Origin: JAATFS01 sp037145635
Lineage (GTDB): Bacteria > Pseudomonadota > Gammaproteobacteria > Xanthomonadales > Xanthomonadaceae
Assembly (NCBI GenBank): GCA_037145635.1
Contig: JBBCXB010000003.1
Span: forward strand, 62,001-126,000
Direction of reading: 5' to 3'
DNA: 64,000 nucleotides
A model generated the notes under the pieces. That model saw only the letters and a program-made list of their open reading frames with translations, did not search any database and had not been told where the DNA came from. The translations under genes were made by a program, and so were the position numbers. Of this stretch, positions 1 through 8,702 are shown piece by piece (the first letter of the stretch is position 1; every line of letters begins with the position of its first letter).

Positions 1-1
1 C

Positions 2-736
2 GTGATGGCCGCGGCGGCCATCATCTTCTTCGCGTTCTACGGCTTCGATGCGATCTCCACCGCGGCCGAGGAGACCCGCAACCCGGCGCGCGACCTGTCG
101 ATCGGCATCGTCGGCTCGATGATCGGCTGCACGTTGATCTACGTGCTGGTGGCGCTGGCCGCGGTGGGCGCGATGCGCTTCACCGTGTTCGGCCAGAGCC
201 CGGAGCCGCTGGCGCTGATCATGCGCGAGCTGGGCCACGGCAAGGCCGCGGTGCTGATCGGGGCGGTGGCGATCATCGCCCTGCCGACGGTGCTGCTGGC
301 GTTCCTGTACGGCCAGAGCCGGATCTTCTTCGTGATGTCGCGCGACGGCCTGCTGCCGCGCGGGCTGTCCACGGTCAACAAGCGCACCGGTACCCCGATC
401 GCGACCACGCTGTTCACCGCGGTACTGGTGGCGGCCCTGGCGGGCGTGGCGCGGCTGGACGAGATCGCCGCGCTGGCCAATGCCGGCACCCTGGCCGCGT
501 TCACTGCGGTGGCCGTGTGCCTGCTGGTGCTGCGCCAGCGCGAGCCGCAGCGCGTGCGCAGCTTCCGCACGCCCCTGGCGTGGGTGGTCGGCCCGGTGGC
601 GATCCTGGGCTGCCTGTACCTGTTCCGGAGCCTGCCCATGACCACCCAGCTGTGGTTCGGCGCCTGGAATGCCCTGGGCCTGGTCGTCTACCTGGCCTAC
701 GGCCGCCGCAACAGCCAGTTGGCGCGGCGCGGCTAG
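2..736 (+). CDS. APC-family amino acid permease, C-terminal part (5' end outside window)
   Basis: Only the last 244 residues are present; the reading frame is open at the window edge. The visible part begins with a membrane segment holding FFAFYGFDAISTAAEE, the signature around TM6 of cationic/neutral amino acid permeases of the APC superfamily (YfnA/CAT type). Several further hydrophobic segments follow, including one around GAVAIIALPTVLLAFLYGQ and the late pair near residues 140-170 and 190-235. It ends with a short basic tail. The family imports amino acids across the inner membrane, usually with protons; the substrate cannot be read here. The next gene faces it on the other strand, beyond an intrinsic terminator. 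Confidence 0.85.
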   Translation: MMAAAAIIFFAFYGFDAISTAAEETRNPARDLSIGIVGSMIGCTLIYVLVALAAVGAMRFTVFGQSPEPLALIMRELGHGKAAVLIGAVAIIALPTVLLAFLYGQSRIFFVMSRDGLLPRGLSTVNKRTGTPIATTLFTAVLVAALAGVARLDEIAALANAGTLAAFTAVAVCLLVLRQREPQRVRSFRTPLAWVVGPVAILGCLYLFRSLPMTTQLWFGAWNALGLVVYLAYGRRNSQLARRG

Positions 737-836
737 CCGACGGCGGGGCAGGTCCCCGCCGTCGCGCGCCACGCAGGCGTACGTGCCGCAGTACGGCGGC
801 ATCGCGCCGTACCGACGCCACGGCCGCCGGCCGGGC

Positions 837-866
837 AAAAAAAAGCCCGGTCGCGAGACCGGGCTT
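837..866 (-). terminator. intrinsic terminator of the DUF2628 gene
   Basis: The arms GCCCGGTC and GACCGGGC pair perfectly over 8 bp with a 4-nt loop. On the minus strand the hairpin is followed by a run of eight T residues. It lies 55 bp past the stop of the minus-strand gene and may also help stop the convergent permease transcript. Confidence 0.8.
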
Positions 867-920
867 CGGTGCCGTGGCGGGCGGCTCAGGAGGGGAGCCA
901 TCCGCCGCGGACGCAACCGC

Positions 921-1322
921 TTACCACCAGCGCACGCCTTCGTACGGATTCCAGCTGGTGCTGCCCTTCACCCGGTCCAGGTAGAACGCGTAGTTGGCGG
1001 CCATGGCGGTCAGCAGGGTGAAGGCGAACCCGAACGCGCGCACCACCATGTCGGGCAGGAACACGCCCAGCACGCCCAGCGCCAGCGAGATGCCGACCAG
1101 CGCCAGCGCCTTGCGCCACAGGCCGAGGATGAAGAAGTAGATGAAGCCGAAGAAGAACGCGTAGAAGTTGGTCCCGACCTTGATGCGCTCGCCGAAGGAC
1201 AGTTCCTTCAGGGCCGTCTTGAAGCGGGGATCCTTGGGGCCCCCGGTCCGGTCGAAGAAGTCGAAGCGGAACTGCCACTTGGGGCTGAGCGTGGAGCGGT
1301 CGAACGGGATCTGGCTATTCAT
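921..1322 (-). CDS. DUF2628 domain-containing membrane protein
   Basis: A 133-residue protein of unknown function. The soluble N-terminal part carries WQFRFDFFDRTGG and ends in FGERIKVGTNFYAFFFGFIYFFI, the usual lead-in of DUF2628 proteins. Hydrophobic segments follow: one near residues 50-65, then a GISLALGVLGVF stretch and a C-terminal AFTLLTAMAANYAFYL segment. The ATG at 1322 (MNSQIPF) is preferred; a GTG four codons upstream is also open, and neither has a strong ribosome binding site. It stands alone, ends at its own terminator and is divergent from nothing obvious. The family assignment rests on the overall pattern only. Confidence 0.75.
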   Translation of the reverse strand: MNSQIPFDRSTLSPKWQFRFDFFDRTGGPKDPRFKTALKELSFGERIKVGTNFYAFFFGFIYFFILGLWRKALALVGISLALGVLGVFLPDMVVRAFGFAFTLLTAMAANYAFYLDRVKGSTSWNPYEGVRWW

Positions 1323-1511
1323 GAGAGTCAGCACGATGATATGTAATCGTTTTCATGATACCCCAGTTGCCCATTCAGGTCACCCGGGCAAGTGCGCACC
1401 GGCTCCGGACTCCCAGACCAGAGCCTTGACCGGATCCGCATACCGATTCCATTACGACCGCACAGGCCGGTTCTGCGCCGCCGCCGCGGGCGCTCGCGCG
1501 ACGGCCACGGC

Positions 1512-3281
1512 CTAGCGCGAGGTAAGTTCGTGCCCGCGCCGCTCGCGGCGCCGCGCATACAGGGCCTTGTCCGCGCGGCGCAGGGTCTCGGGCAGCGGCT
1601 CGCCCGCTTCGGCCGCGGCCACGCCCAGGGTGAAGGCGATCGGCGCCTCGTCGGCCTCGGCCTCGTAGGCCTGCGCCAGGGCGTGCAGCTCGTCGAGCGT
1701 GGCTTCGTGCACCAGCACCAGGAACTCGTCACCACCGAGCCGGACCAACCGGTCCTGCCGGCGCAGCCGGCCGTTGAGGAACCAGGCCATCCCCACCAGC
1801 ACCTCGTCGCCGGCCTGGTGGCCATGGGTGTCGTTGACGAGCTTGAACTTGTCCAGGTCCACCACCAGGCAGCCCCAGCGCACCGGCGGCCCGGGCTGGC
1901 GCTCAAGGTCCTGCAGGAAGCGCCGGTTGTAGCAGCTGGTCAGCGGGTCGGTGAACGACCACTCCAGCAGCTGCTTCTCCTGCTGGTACTGCACGCTGAC
2001 GTCCTGCGCGTGCACCAGCACGTAGGGGACGTCGGTCTCAACATCCAGCACGTTACGGTACTGCCAGTGGCAGAAGCTGCCGTCGCGGGCCATCAGCTCG
2101 ACCATGCCGCCGGCCGTCCCGTCGAGCACCATCTGCGACAGGTAGGCCTTGAAGAACTCGCGGCGCTCCGGCCGCATCAGCTCGGTGAGCGAGCGGCCCT
2201 CCAGTTCCTCCACCGCGTGCCCCAGCGAGCGCGCCGCGGCCGGGTTGACGCTCAGCAGGCGTCCCTCCAGGTCGTGGGTGCAGATCAGCCCGAGGCTGTA
2301 CTGGAACAGCTTGCGGTACTTGCTCTCGCTGGCCGCCATCGCGTCCACCGCCTGGCGGCGCTCGGTGATGTCCTGGATCGCGCCGATCAGCCGGCGGCGC
2401 CCGTCGACCTCCTCCAGCGCGCCCACCGTGTGCACCCAGATCGGCCGCCCGGTACTGGTGACCAGCGGCAGCTCCAGGTCCCAGGGCGCGCCGCTGCGCA
2501 TGCCCTCCTCCACCGACTCGGCGATCACCGCGCGCGCCTTGGGCGGGTAGTAGCCGACGGCCTCCTGCATGCTCGGGCGGTAGCCCGGCGGCAGGTCGTG
2601 GATGCGGCAGGTCTGGTCCGACCAGATGATCTCGCCTTCCTCCACGTCGACCTCCCAGCCGCCCACGCCGGCGACGCGGCCGGTGCGCTCCAGGAAGGCC
2701 TCGCTGTCGCGCAGGCGCTGCTCCAGCTCGGCGGCGCGCCGTTCCCGCTCCAGGGTCAGACGCCGCTGCTCCAGGCCGCAGGCGGCGACCTCGGCCAGGT
2801 GCGCGAGGGCCTCCAGCTGGCGAGGGGCGAGCGTGCGGCTGTGGCAATCGACCACGCAGACCGCCCCCACGCGCTCGCCGCCGGGCAGCACGATCGGGGC
2901 GCCGGCGTAGTAGCGGACATCCGGCGGGCCGACCACCAGCGGATTGGCGCGAAAGCGCGGATCGGCCGTGGCGTCGACGACTTCCATGACCCGGTCGGTC
3001 TGGATCGTATGCGTGCAGAAGGCATGTTCGCGCGGGACCTCGGCCACGCCCGGCAAGCCGAGGTTGGCTTTGAACCACTGCCGGTTCCGGTCCACCAGGG
3101 TCACCAGGGCGATCGGCGTGCCGGCGATGGCCTGCGCGGCCGCCGCCAGCGCGTCGAAGAACGGCTCGGCCTGCGTATCCAGCACCTGCAGCTGCGCCAG
3201 CCGCGCCAGCCGTTCGGCCTCGTCGCGCTGCCCCGCTGCTTCCGCCCCGCGGGGCTGCCCCCGCGAACTCTCGTCTGTCAT
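1512..3281 (-). CDS. diguanylate cyclase with GAF, two PAS and a GGDEF domain
   Basis: A 589-residue cytoplasmic sensor enzyme expected to make cyclic di-GMP from two GTP. Domains in order: a GAF domain (about 20-170) with the FCTHTIQTDRVMEVVDATAD motif, a short charged coiled coil (170-195), a PAS/PAC unit (195-310) ending in IGAIQDITERRQ, a second PAS (318-435), and a GGDEF domain (440-585). The catalytic loop reads LGGDEF, so the active site is intact. RRQD lies exactly five residues before it, a complete inhibitory I-site (RxxD), so product feedback is expected. No membrane segment is seen. The ATG at 3281 starts just before the first recognisable domain; a longer frame upstream is rich in arginine and unlikely. 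The ligands of GAF and PAS are not known. Confidence 0.92.
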   Translation of the reverse strand: MTDESSRGQPRGAEAAGQRDEAERLARLAQLQVLDTQAEPFFDALAAAAQAIAGTPIALVTLVDRNRQWFKANLGLPGVAEVPREHAFCTHTIQTDRVMEVVDATADPRFRANPLVVGPPDVRYYAGAPIVLPGGERVGAVCVVDCHSRTLAPRQLEALAHLAEVAACGLEQRRLTLERERRAAELEQRLRDSEAFLERTGRVAGVGGWEVDVEEGEIIWSDQTCRIHDLPPGYRPSMQEAVGYYPPKARAVIAESVEEGMRSGAPWDLELPLVTSTGRPIWVHTVGALEEVDGRRRLIGAIQDITERRQAVDAMAASESKYRKLFQYSLGLICTHDLEGRLLSVNPAAARSLGHAVEELEGRSLTELMRPERREFFKAYLSQMVLDGTAGGMVELMARDGSFCHWQYRNVLDVETDVPYVLVHAQDVSVQYQQEKQLLEWSFTDPLTSCYNRRFLQDLERQPGPPVRWGCLVVDLDKFKLVNDTHGHQAGDEVLVGMAWFLNGRLRRQDRLVRLGGDEFLVLVHEATLDELHALAQAYEAEADEAPIAFTLGVAAAEAGEPLPETLRRADKALYARRRERRGHELTSR

Positions 3282-3528
3282 CACCGCACCCGTCTCGTGG
3301 CTACGCGTCGGGGCCCTTCCCCGGCTGGCTTGTCGCTTCAGCGGCTCCTCCACGTAACGGAAAAGGTAACCGAAAGGCCTGCGCGGCGCGCGGCCGCCGG
3401 TCCCTACCCGGGCGTCCTGCAATCGCCGTGCCTCGCCGGCAATCACATCGATCGTCTCACCGCCGCAGCGGCAAGAGCGGGGTCCCGATCTCAGTCTCGG
3501 CCGGCGACGGCTCCGTCACGAGGCCCCG

Positions 3529-4776
3529 TCACGAGGCCCGCGCGGGCGGCGCCGCGGCGTGGTCCTGCGCCTGCTGCATCACCCGCAGCACGTTGCCGCT
3601 CCAGATGGCGGCGATCTGGGCCTCGCTATAGCCCTTGCGCAGCAGCCAGGCGGTGATCTTGGGCAGGTCGGCGACGTCGGCCAGGCCCTCCACCCCGCCG
3701 CCACCGTCCCAGTCCATGCCGATGCCCACGTGCTCGGGGCCGATCAGCGCCAGCACGTGCTCCAGATGCGCGAAGAAATCGTCGAGCGTGGCGCGCCGGA
3801 CCGGGTAGCGCGCATCCAGCGCCTTCAGCTCCTGGCCCAGGCGCGCGCCGTCGGCCAGCTTCAGGTGCTCCCAGCCGCCGTAGCGGTCCGTCAGCGCCTT
3901 CTCGGCGGCCTTGCGCTCGGGGCTGGCGCCGGTGTCGACCAGGTAGCCGCCGTAGGAGTTGAGCTGGATCACGCCGCCATGCGCGGCCAGTACCTTCAGG
4001 CGCGCGTCGTCGAGGTTGCGTGGGTGGTCGTAGACCGCGCGGGCGCCGCTGTGCGAGAGCAGGATCGGCACCGGCGACAGCGCGATCAGCTGGTCGAACA
4101 CCGCGTCGGAGGCGTGCGACTGGTCGATCACGATGCCCAGCGCCTGGGCCTGCTGCACCAGCGTGCGCCCGGCCGGGCTGAGGCCCTGCCATTCCGCGCC
4201 CTGGGGATCGGTGGCCGAGTCGGCGAACTCGTTGTTGAGGAAGTGCACCGTGCTCAGCATCCGCAGGCCCTGGCGGTGGTAGAACCCCAGCAGCGTGGGA
4301 TCGGCCGCCAGCGGGCTGGCGTTCTCCATGCTGAGGTAGACCACGCGCTTTCCGGCGGCCTTGATCGCCGCCGCGTCGGCCGGCGCCGTGGCCAGCGCAA
4401 ACTGCTGCGGATGCGCGGCGAGCAGTTCGCGGATCGCCAGCAGGCGCTGCAGGCCGGCGTCGCGATCGGCCCGGTGCGCGGCCGCGCTGCGGTCGCCCTG
4501 CCCGGTGTAGATCGCCCAGAAGCCGCCGTCCAGGGCACCCTCCAGCATCCGCGGGTGATCGACCTGGGACAGGCGGTTGCCGCGGTGCGCCTGCAGGATG
4601 TCGAAGTCCGCGCGCTCGAGGTTGGCCGGCGTGTCCAGGTGCGAATCGAGGGTGAGCAGGCGCTTCTGCAGCGCGGTGGCGCGGGCCAGCTCGGCCCGCG
4701 AAAACTCCACCGCCTGCGCGGGTAGCGCCGCGGCCAGGGACAGACACAGGGACAGACACAGGGCACGTGCGCTCAT
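3529..4776 (-). CDS. secreted membrane dipeptidase (peptidase family M19)
   Basis: A 415-residue zinc dipeptidase of the renal dipeptidase family, which cleaves dipeptides, often including D-residues. A signal peptide is clear at the start (leucine-rich core ending ALPAQA), so it acts in the periplasm or outside. Metal ligands typical of M19 are visible: DSHLDT near residue 40, the SMENAS glutamate, the SHSGARAVYDHPRNLDD histidine motif and a late GIGMDWDGG segment. The ATG at 4776 has a GAGAGG-like ribosome binding site. The signal peptide contains a perfect 12-bp tandem duplication (see findings), and a 13-bp tandem duplication covers the stop codon. The neighbours are unrelated, so it is probably a single-gene unit. 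Confidence 0.9.
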   Translation of the reverse strand: MSARALCLSLCLSLAAALPAQAVEFSRAELARATALQKRLLTLDSHLDTPANLERADFDILQAHRGNRLSQVDHPRMLEGALDGGFWAIYTGQGDRSAAAHRADRDAGLQRLLAIRELLAAHPQQFALATAPADAAAIKAAGKRVVYLSMENASPLAADPTLLGFYHRQGLRMLSTVHFLNNEFADSATDPQGAEWQGLSPAGRTLVQQAQALGIVIDQSHASDAVFDQLIALSPVPILLSHSGARAVYDHPRNLDDARLKVLAAHGGVIQLNSYGGYLVDTGASPERKAAEKALTDRYGGWEHLKLADGARLGQELKALDARYPVRRATLDDFFAHLEHVLALIGPEHVGIGMDWDGGGGVEGLADVADLPKITAWLLRKGYSEAQIAAIWSGNVLRVMQQAQDHAAAPPARAS

Positions 4777-5011
4777 CGGGGCCTCTCGGGACACGGGGGA
4801 TGGCCCGATCATAGGGGCGCGGCGCGCCGGCCAGAAGCCGCACCCCTGTCGCGTGCGCGACGGCTACCGGCCGCTGGGCCGCCTGGCTCCTGCAGCGACG
4901 GGTCCGCACCGCAGCCGCGTGGCGGGCGAAGACGACGCGCCGTGATCGCGGCGCCGCGTGCCCCGCCTTCCGCGCCGGCCGGCGGTGCACGCGGCTGTCG
5001 CCCGCATCCGC

Positions 5012-5380
5012 TCAGGCCTCGTCGTCGTCCTCGTCGTCCAGCGGGCTCCAGTCGCTCAGCTGCAGCCAGCGCTCGCTTTCGGGCGTGCGCTCGAAGGCGG
5101 TTCCCTCCGGCGCGCCGAGGAACGGGATGATGCTGGGATCGTAGTTGGCGATCGTGTTGACGTCGTAGATGCCGTGGTTGCCCGGGTCGTCCATGTAGTC
5201 CTCGTCCTCGAACCCGGACAGGAAGCGCCAGCCGCTGTCCAGTTCGTTGTCGGGGGTGTCGCGGTACATGAAGCGCACGGGGTAGCCATCCACCGTGATG
5301 CGGTCGGTGGCGATGCACGCCCCGAGTTCCTCGACCAGGGGCTGGATCTGTTCGGCGGAGAGCTGGAAACGCTTGCTCAT
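5012..5380 (-). CDS. DUF2185 (Imm33-like) protein
   Basis: A 122-residue soluble protein with the DUF2185 pattern: GYPVRFMYRDTPDNELDSGW followed by RFLSGFEDEDYMDDPGN. The domain is also known as an immunity protein (Imm33) beside polymorphic toxins, but no toxin gene is present here. The C-terminus is strongly acidic (DDEDDDEA). The start has a strong ribosome binding site (GGGAGG). It begins 22 bp after the methyltransferase gene on the same strand and is probably cotranscribed with it. A housekeeping role is as likely as immunity; the function is not known. Confidence 0.8.
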   Translation of the reverse strand: MSKRFQLSAEQIQPLVEELGACIATDRITVDGYPVRFMYRDTPDNELDSGWRFLSGFEDEDYMDDPGNHGIYDVNTIANYDPSIIPFLGAPEGTAFERTPESERWLQLSDWSPLDDEDDDEA

Positions 5381-5402
5381 GGCGACCTCCCTGCGGCGAG
5401 GC

Positions 5403-6572
5403 TCAGTCCACGACCCGGCAGAACACCGCCTTGAGATAGCGCGATTCCTGCACGTGGGCCATGAACGGGTGGTCCGGGCCGGCGCCGGCGACCTTGAGGA
5501 TCTGGATGGTCCGCCCGGAGAAGTACGAGGCGCGGCGCAGCATGTCCAGGAACTCCTGCTCGGCGACCAGGCCGGTGCACGAGAAAGTGGCGAACAGGCC
5601 GCCCGGCTTGACCACGCCCAGCGCCAGCTTGTTCATGTCCAGGTACTTCTTCAGCGCCGGGATCACCTGGTCGCGGTCGCGGGTCATCTTGGCCGGGTCC
5701 AGGATCACCACGTCGTACTGCTCGCCGCGGTTGGCCGCGTCGCGCAGCCACGGGAAGATGTCGGCCTGCACGAACCGGGGCCGCACGTTGTTGAGCTTGG
5801 CGTTGCCCTTGGCGATGGCGATCACGTCCTGGTCGATGTCCACGCCCAGCACCTCCGCGGCCCCGCGCGCGGCCGCGTAGACAGCGAAGCCGCCGGTGTT
5901 GCAGCACAGGTCGAGCACACTCTTGCCCTCCACCTGCTGGCTCAGCCACTGGCGGTTCTCGCGCTGGTCGGCGAAGAACCCGGTCTTGTGGGCGCCGGCC
6001 GGGTCGGCGCGGAACTTGATGCCATGTTCGGTGATCACGGCGGCTTCGGTGGTCGTATTGCCGTGGAAGTCGAAGCTTTCCTGCTTCTGCACGTGCTCGT
6101 CGGCGAAGCTGTGGAAGCGGCAGCCAGGGAACTGCTCGCGCAGCGCCTCGTAGATCCACTCGCGGTGGCGGAACATGCCGGCGGCGAAGAACTCCACCAC
6201 CACCAGGTCGCCGTAGCGGTCCACCACCAGCCCGGACAGGCCGTCGCCCTCGGCGTGCACCACGCGCCAGGCGTCGGCCACCTGGTCGAGCTTCAGCCAG
6301 TCGCGGCGCAGCGCCACCGCCGCGGCGATCCTGCGCGAAAACCAGCCGGCATCCACCGGCACCGCCTGTTCGGTTTCCAGGATGCGCACGGCGATGCGCG
6401 AATGGCCGTTGTAGAAGCCGCGGCCGATCCACTCGCCGTCGACGCCGACCACGTCGACGATGGTGCCCGGCTTGGGCTTGGCGGCGGGCTTTTCCACCAG
6501 TTTCTGGAAGATCCAGGGATGGCTGGAGCGCCAGGCGTTCTTGAGACGGACCACGGGGACGGAGATATTCAT
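5403..6572 (-). CDS. rlmI: RlmI-type class I rRNA methyltransferase
   Basis: A 389-residue SAM-dependent methyltransferase of the RlmI/YccW type, which in E. coli makes 5-methylcytosine at position 1962 of 23S rRNA. An N-terminal PUA domain (about 1-75, VVRLKNAWRSSHPWIF) is followed by the central domain and a Rossmann fold. The SAM-binding motif is VLDLCCNTGGFAVYAAARG. The acidic motif reads ILDPAKM where many homologues have DPPxF, and the catalytic cysteine candidate is in FATFSCTG. The ATG at 6572 fits the family length; an upstream frame adds a non-conserved leader. Family membership is firm; the exact target base is inferred. Confidence 0.85.
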   Translation of the reverse strand: MNISVPVVRLKNAWRSSHPWIFQKLVEKPAAKPKPGTIVDVVGVDGEWIGRGFYNGHSRIAVRILETEQAVPVDAGWFSRRIAAAVALRRDWLKLDQVADAWRVVHAEGDGLSGLVVDRYGDLVVVEFFAAGMFRHREWIYEALREQFPGCRFHSFADEHVQKQESFDFHGNTTTEAAVITEHGIKFRADPAGAHKTGFFADQRENRQWLSQQVEGKSVLDLCCNTGGFAVYAAARGAAEVLGVDIDQDVIAIAKGNAKLNNVRPRFVQADIFPWLRDAANRGEQYDVVILDPAKMTRDRDQVIPALKKYLDMNKLALGVVKPGGLFATFSCTGLVAEQEFLDMLRRASYFSGRTIQILKVAGAGPDHPFMAHVQESRYLKAVFCRVVD

Positions 6573-6630
6573 CGGCCCATTGTATCCGGCCCGATTGACG
6601 GCACCCCCCGCCTGCCCGCATGATCGGCCC

Positions 6631-6768
6631 AGAAGGGGAGTAGCTCCCACGCGTTGTCGCCGTCAATTCGAGCCCATGCCCCACGGCACAGGCTCCGGTG
6701 CAACGGCAACCGGCCCGGACCCTCCGCGGCCGGTTGCGAGCAAGACCTTCGCCGCGCAGGCGAAGGTC
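6631..6768 (+). promoter_or_regulatory. yybP-ykoY manganese riboswitch with competing hairpin
   Basis: The 5' conserved block AAGGGGAGTAGC is at 6633-6644 and the 3' block AGCAAGACCTT at 6739-6749, separated by hairpin-forming sequence that includes CGTCAATTCG. These are the hallmarks of the yybP-ykoY aptamer, which binds Mn2+. The outer helix pairs GAAGG (6632-6636) with CCTTC. The same 3' strand is also the left arm of a perfect 10-bp hairpin (6744-6753 with 6759-6768), so the two folds exclude each other, as in an expression platform. No U-run follows the hairpin and terC starts 85 nt further on, so the output may be Rho-dependent or translational. Confidence 0.9.
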
Positions 6769-6853
6769 CGTCACCCGGAATCCATGATCTCCGTGTAGAT
6801 AGCGCCCAGCCCAGCGGCTCCGATGCGTTGTTTACTCTCGACCGGGAAATCTC

Positions 6854-7810
6854 ATGGAAACGATAGGTAATGTCTGGCTGTGGAGCGGGTTCGCGATCGT
6901 CGTGATCGTGGCGCTGCTCGCCGATCTGGTGCTGATGCGGCACGGCGGGCCGCACAAGGTCACCTTCAAGGAAGCGCTGTGGTGGAGCCTGGGCTGGATC
7001 GTGCTCGCGCTCGCGTTCAACGCCGGCCTGTGGTGGTACGTGAGCGAGACCGCCGGGCAGGTGGCGGGCAACCGCATCGGCCTGGAGTTCCTCACCGGCT
7101 ACCTGGTGGAGAAGTCGCTGGCGGTCGACAACATCTTCGTGTTCCTGATGGCGATGAGCTACTTCGCCGTGCCCGAGGAGCAGCGCCAGCGCGTGCTGGT
7201 GATCGGCGTGCTCGGCGCCATCGTGCTGCGCGCGATCATGATCTTCGCCGGCTCGGTGCTGCTGACCAAGTTCCACTGGCTGCTCTACGTGTTCGGCGCG
7301 TTCCTGCTGCTGACCGGCATCAAGATGTGGTTCTCCGCCGGCAAGGAGCCGGACCTGGAGGCCAACCCCGCGCTGCGCTGGATGCGGCGCCACCTGCGCC
7401 TGGCGCCGCAGTACGCCGGCAACGCGCTGAGCGTGGTGCGCGACGGCAAGCGCTGGTTCACCCCGCTGTTCGTGGTGCTGATCCTGATCGCGGTGACCGA
7501 CGTGATCTTCGCGGTGGACAGCATCCCGGCGATCTTCGCGATCACCACCGACCCGTTCATCGTGCTGACCTCCAACGTGTTCGCGGTGCTGGGCCTGCGT
7601 GCGATGTTCTTCCTGCTGGCGGGCATGGCCGACCGCTTCCACCTGCTGCCGTACGGCCTGGCGGTGATCCTGGTCTTCATCGGCGTCAAGATGATGATCA
7701 TCGACCTGTACAAGATCCCGGTGCTGGTGTCGCTGGCCGCGGTGGCGGTGATCCTGGCGGCCACCGTGACCCTGAGCCTGCTGCGTCCCGCCAAGCCGGC
7801 GCAGCGCTGA
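6854..7810 (+). CDS. TerC-family integral membrane protein (Alx-like, probable Mn2+ exporter)
   Basis: A 318-residue inner-membrane protein with about nine hydrophobic segments. It has the conserved acidic membrane motifs of TerC proteins: EKSLAVDNIFVFLM near residue 90 and VTDVIFAVDSIPAIFAI near residue 215. The length and motifs match Alx/TerC rather than tellurium-operon variants with extra domains. The gene lies directly behind a manganese riboswitch, which strongly suggests a role in Mn2+ export or homeostasis, as reported for Alx and MntP relatives. The ribosome binding site before the ATG is weak. A rhomboid gene follows after about 100 bp on the same strand. Confidence 0.93.
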   Translation: METIGNVWLWSGFAIVVIVALLADLVLMRHGGPHKVTFKEALWWSLGWIVLALAFNAGLWWYVSETAGQVAGNRIGLEFLTGYLVEKSLAVDNIFVFLMAMSYFAVPEEQRQRVLVIGVLGAIVLRAIMIFAGSVLLTKFHWLLYVFGAFLLLTGIKMWFSAGKEPDLEANPALRWMRRHLRLAPQYAGNALSVVRDGKRWFTPLFVVLILIAVTDVIFAVDSIPAIFAITTDPFIVLTSNVFAVLGLRAMFFLLAGMADRFHLLPYGLAVILVFIGVKMMIIDLYKIPVLVSLAAVAVILAATVTLSLLRPAKPAQR

Positions 7811-7907
7811 GCCGGCGGTGCCGGCGGCGGATTGTCCCGCTGCCGGCACCACTGCCTCCCGTGCCGCCCGCCTTGGCAAACCCCGGCCCTGCCGCCATTG
7901 GTTCTGC

Positions 7908-8690
7908 ATGGACACTTCGCCCCCGACCCCGCTCGCGCCCCCGGACCCCGACGCCCAGGGCCGCTTCGATCGCCGCCGCGTGCTGCGCGCATTCAACCTC
8001 AGCCTGGGCGCGGTGCTGCTGCTGGTGGCGGTGTTCGCCAGCCAGGGCCTGTTCGACTGGCGGCCGTGGGCGGTGGCCCCGCACGAGACCGCCGGCCTGC
8101 TCGGCCTGCTGACCGCACCGCTGCTGCACGGCTCGCTGGAACACCTGGGCGCCAACGCCTTCGCGTTGCTGATCCTCGGCACGCTGGCCGGCAGCGTGTA
8201 CCCGCGCGCGACGGTGTTCGCGCTGCCGCTGCTGTGGCTCGGCTCGGGCCTGGGCGCCTGGCTGCTGGGCGACATCGGCGGCCGCCACCTGGGCGCCAGC
8301 GGCATCACCCACGGGCTGCTGTTCCTGGTGTTCGTGCTGGGGCTGCTGCGCCGCGACCGGGCGGCCATCGCCACCAGCATGATCGCCTTCCTGTTCTACG
8401 GCGGCATGCTGCTGACGGTGCTGCCGCACGAGCCCGGGGTGTCGTGGCAGTCGCACATGGGCGGCGCGGTGGCCGGGGTGATCTCGGCGCTGCTGTTCCG
8501 CCTGCGCGACCCGCTGCCGCCGCGGCCGCGCTACAGCTGGGACGACGAGGAGATCGGGGCGCTGGACGACGACGGCCTGGAACCGCCGTCGCCCGAACGC
8601 GTCCCGGTGCTGTGGCAACGGCCGGCCGCCGCGGAGGAGCGCGGCGTGGTGCTGCGCTTTCCGCCGCGTCCGGGCAGCGGCACGGACTGA
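7908..8690 (+). CDS. rhomboid-family intramembrane serine protease
   Basis: A 260-residue protein with six or so membrane segments. The rhomboid signature is complete: HGSLEHLGANAFALL in the second segment, the nucleophile in GASGITHG near residue 133, and the catalytic histidine in SHMGGAVAG near residue 186. The C-terminal 70 residues form a soluble proline- and arginine-rich cytoplasmic tail. It probably cleaves membrane-spanning substrates; none can be named. The ATG at 7908 is the first one just before the protein-like N-terminus. It could be cotranscribed with terC. A second, more divergent rhomboid lies at 39429. Confidence 0.9.
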   Translation: MDTSPPTPLAPPDPDAQGRFDRRRVLRAFNLSLGAVLLLVAVFASQGLFDWRPWAVAPHETAGLLGLLTAPLLHGSLEHLGANAFALLILGTLAGSVYPRATVFALPLLWLGSGLGAWLLGDIGGRHLGASGITHGLLFLVFVLGLLRRDRAAIATSMIAFLFYGGMLLTVLPHEPGVSWQSHMGGAVAGVISALLFRLRDPLPPRPRYSWDDEEIGALDDDGLEPPSPERVPVLWQRPAAAEERGVVLRFPPRPGSGTD

Positions 8691-8702
8691 ACCGGCCGGC
8701 GC

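Noticed and set aside
3282..3446. Longer N-terminus for the diguanylate cyclase
   Set aside because: The upstream extension is arginine- and glycine-rich and not domain-like; the ATG at 3281 directly precedes the GAF domain.
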